Source: Circinella minor
Lineage: Eukaryota > Mucoromycota > Mucoromycetes > Mucorales > Lichtheimiaceae
NCBI GenBank assembly: GCA_016758965.1
Contig: JAEPRB010000364.1
Span: forward strand, 1-30,578
Length of the DNA stretch: 30,578 nt
Direction: 5' to 3'
Every line of letters starts with the position of its first letter. Position 1 is the stretch's first letter. The translations under genes and the position numbers were made by a program. Of this stretch, positions 30,433 to 30,578 are shown in pieces. Below the pieces are notes generated by a model. The model saw only the letters and a list, made by a program, of their open reading frames with translations, did not search any database and was not told the origin of the DNA.

Positions 30433-30578
30433 ATGCAATCTAAAATTTCCATCGGTTTTAATCTAAAGATTAAAACTAGTGAAGTTGCTAAAGAAGGGAT
30501 TAGATATTTAATCCCAGGAGTTACAGTTACAGGTGTTGGAATTGCTACTTCTAAAATCTTAAATGTATTTCCTCTTGA
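30433..30578 (+). CDS. Unidentified ORF start, cut by window edge
   Basis: ATG at 30433 opens a frame that runs to the edge (48 complete codons): MQSKISIGFNLKIKTSEVAK, later YLIPGVTVTGVGIATSKILN. Base composition shifts to coding-like at this ATG and no stop occurs. There is no clear signal peptide. A short hydrophobic Gly/Val/Ile stretch could be a membrane or core segment. An inverted repeat with 10-bp arms (30455-30476) lies inside the frame. I do not recognise the protein. Confidence 0.4.
   Translation, partial: MQSKISIGFNLKIKTSEVAKEGIRYLIPGVTVTGVGIATSKILNVFPL

Overview
The window looks like nuclear DNA of a filamentous fungus, most likely an early-diverging one (Mucoromycota, Mucorales-type). 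It is strongly AT-rich. Its genes carry several 90-250 bp spliceosomal introns, and there are fungal housekeeping genes (syntaxin-16/Tlg2, ribosomal protein eL18, Old Yellow Enzyme). It also holds decayed copies of a PD-(D/E)XK nuclease-like family and of a LINE-like element. I cannot name the genus from sequence alone. All exon maps below were made by hand from GT/GC...AG sites and frame continuity.

Layout. 1-560: about 2.6 copies of a ~205 bp tandem repeat. 1079-2680 (-): two decayed genes, one a PD-(D/E)XK (Rpn-type) nuclease-like pseudogene. 3274-5930 (-): a five-exon gene for a 710-aa coiled-coil protein ending in an SH3BGR/thioredoxin-like domain. 6818-9118 (-): a two-exon F-box/leucine-rich-repeat protein. 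9650-19605 (+): an accessory region with four tandem three-exon genes (A-D) for small secreted cysteine-containing proteins (140-144 aa), followed by a divergent fifth member (E, 155 aa) with the same intron phases. The spacers between A, B, C and D each keep the start of a broken E-type gene, so the ancestral unit was probably an A-type plus E-type pair. A LINE-like remnant (about 9949-11340) sits in the upstream region of gene A. 20442-21950 (+): a divergent GH27 glycosidase. 22193-23783 (-): seven-exon Tlg2/syntaxin-16. 26008-27461 (+): four-exon Old Yellow Enzyme. 28188-29128 (-): ribosomal protein eL18. 30433-end (+): the start of an unidentified ORF.

The most unusual signal is a four-base insertion pattern in the array. 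Comparing the paralogous units base by base, many non-coding differences are exactly one extra ACGT placed inside a TA dinucleotide (TA becomes TACGTA), once twice in a row. I count about 32 TACGTA in roughly 9 kb of the array, against about 11 in the other 21.5 kb, and none in the array exons. One lies in the TATA box of gene A and is absent from its near-identical copy C, so the process looks recent. This resembles 2-bp excision footprints flanked by a duplicated TA target, but no source element is visible here.

The array proteins have signal peptides, a C...CC...C...C pattern and a conserved CNxT sequon, which suggests secreted products acting outside the cell. I recognise no named family for them.
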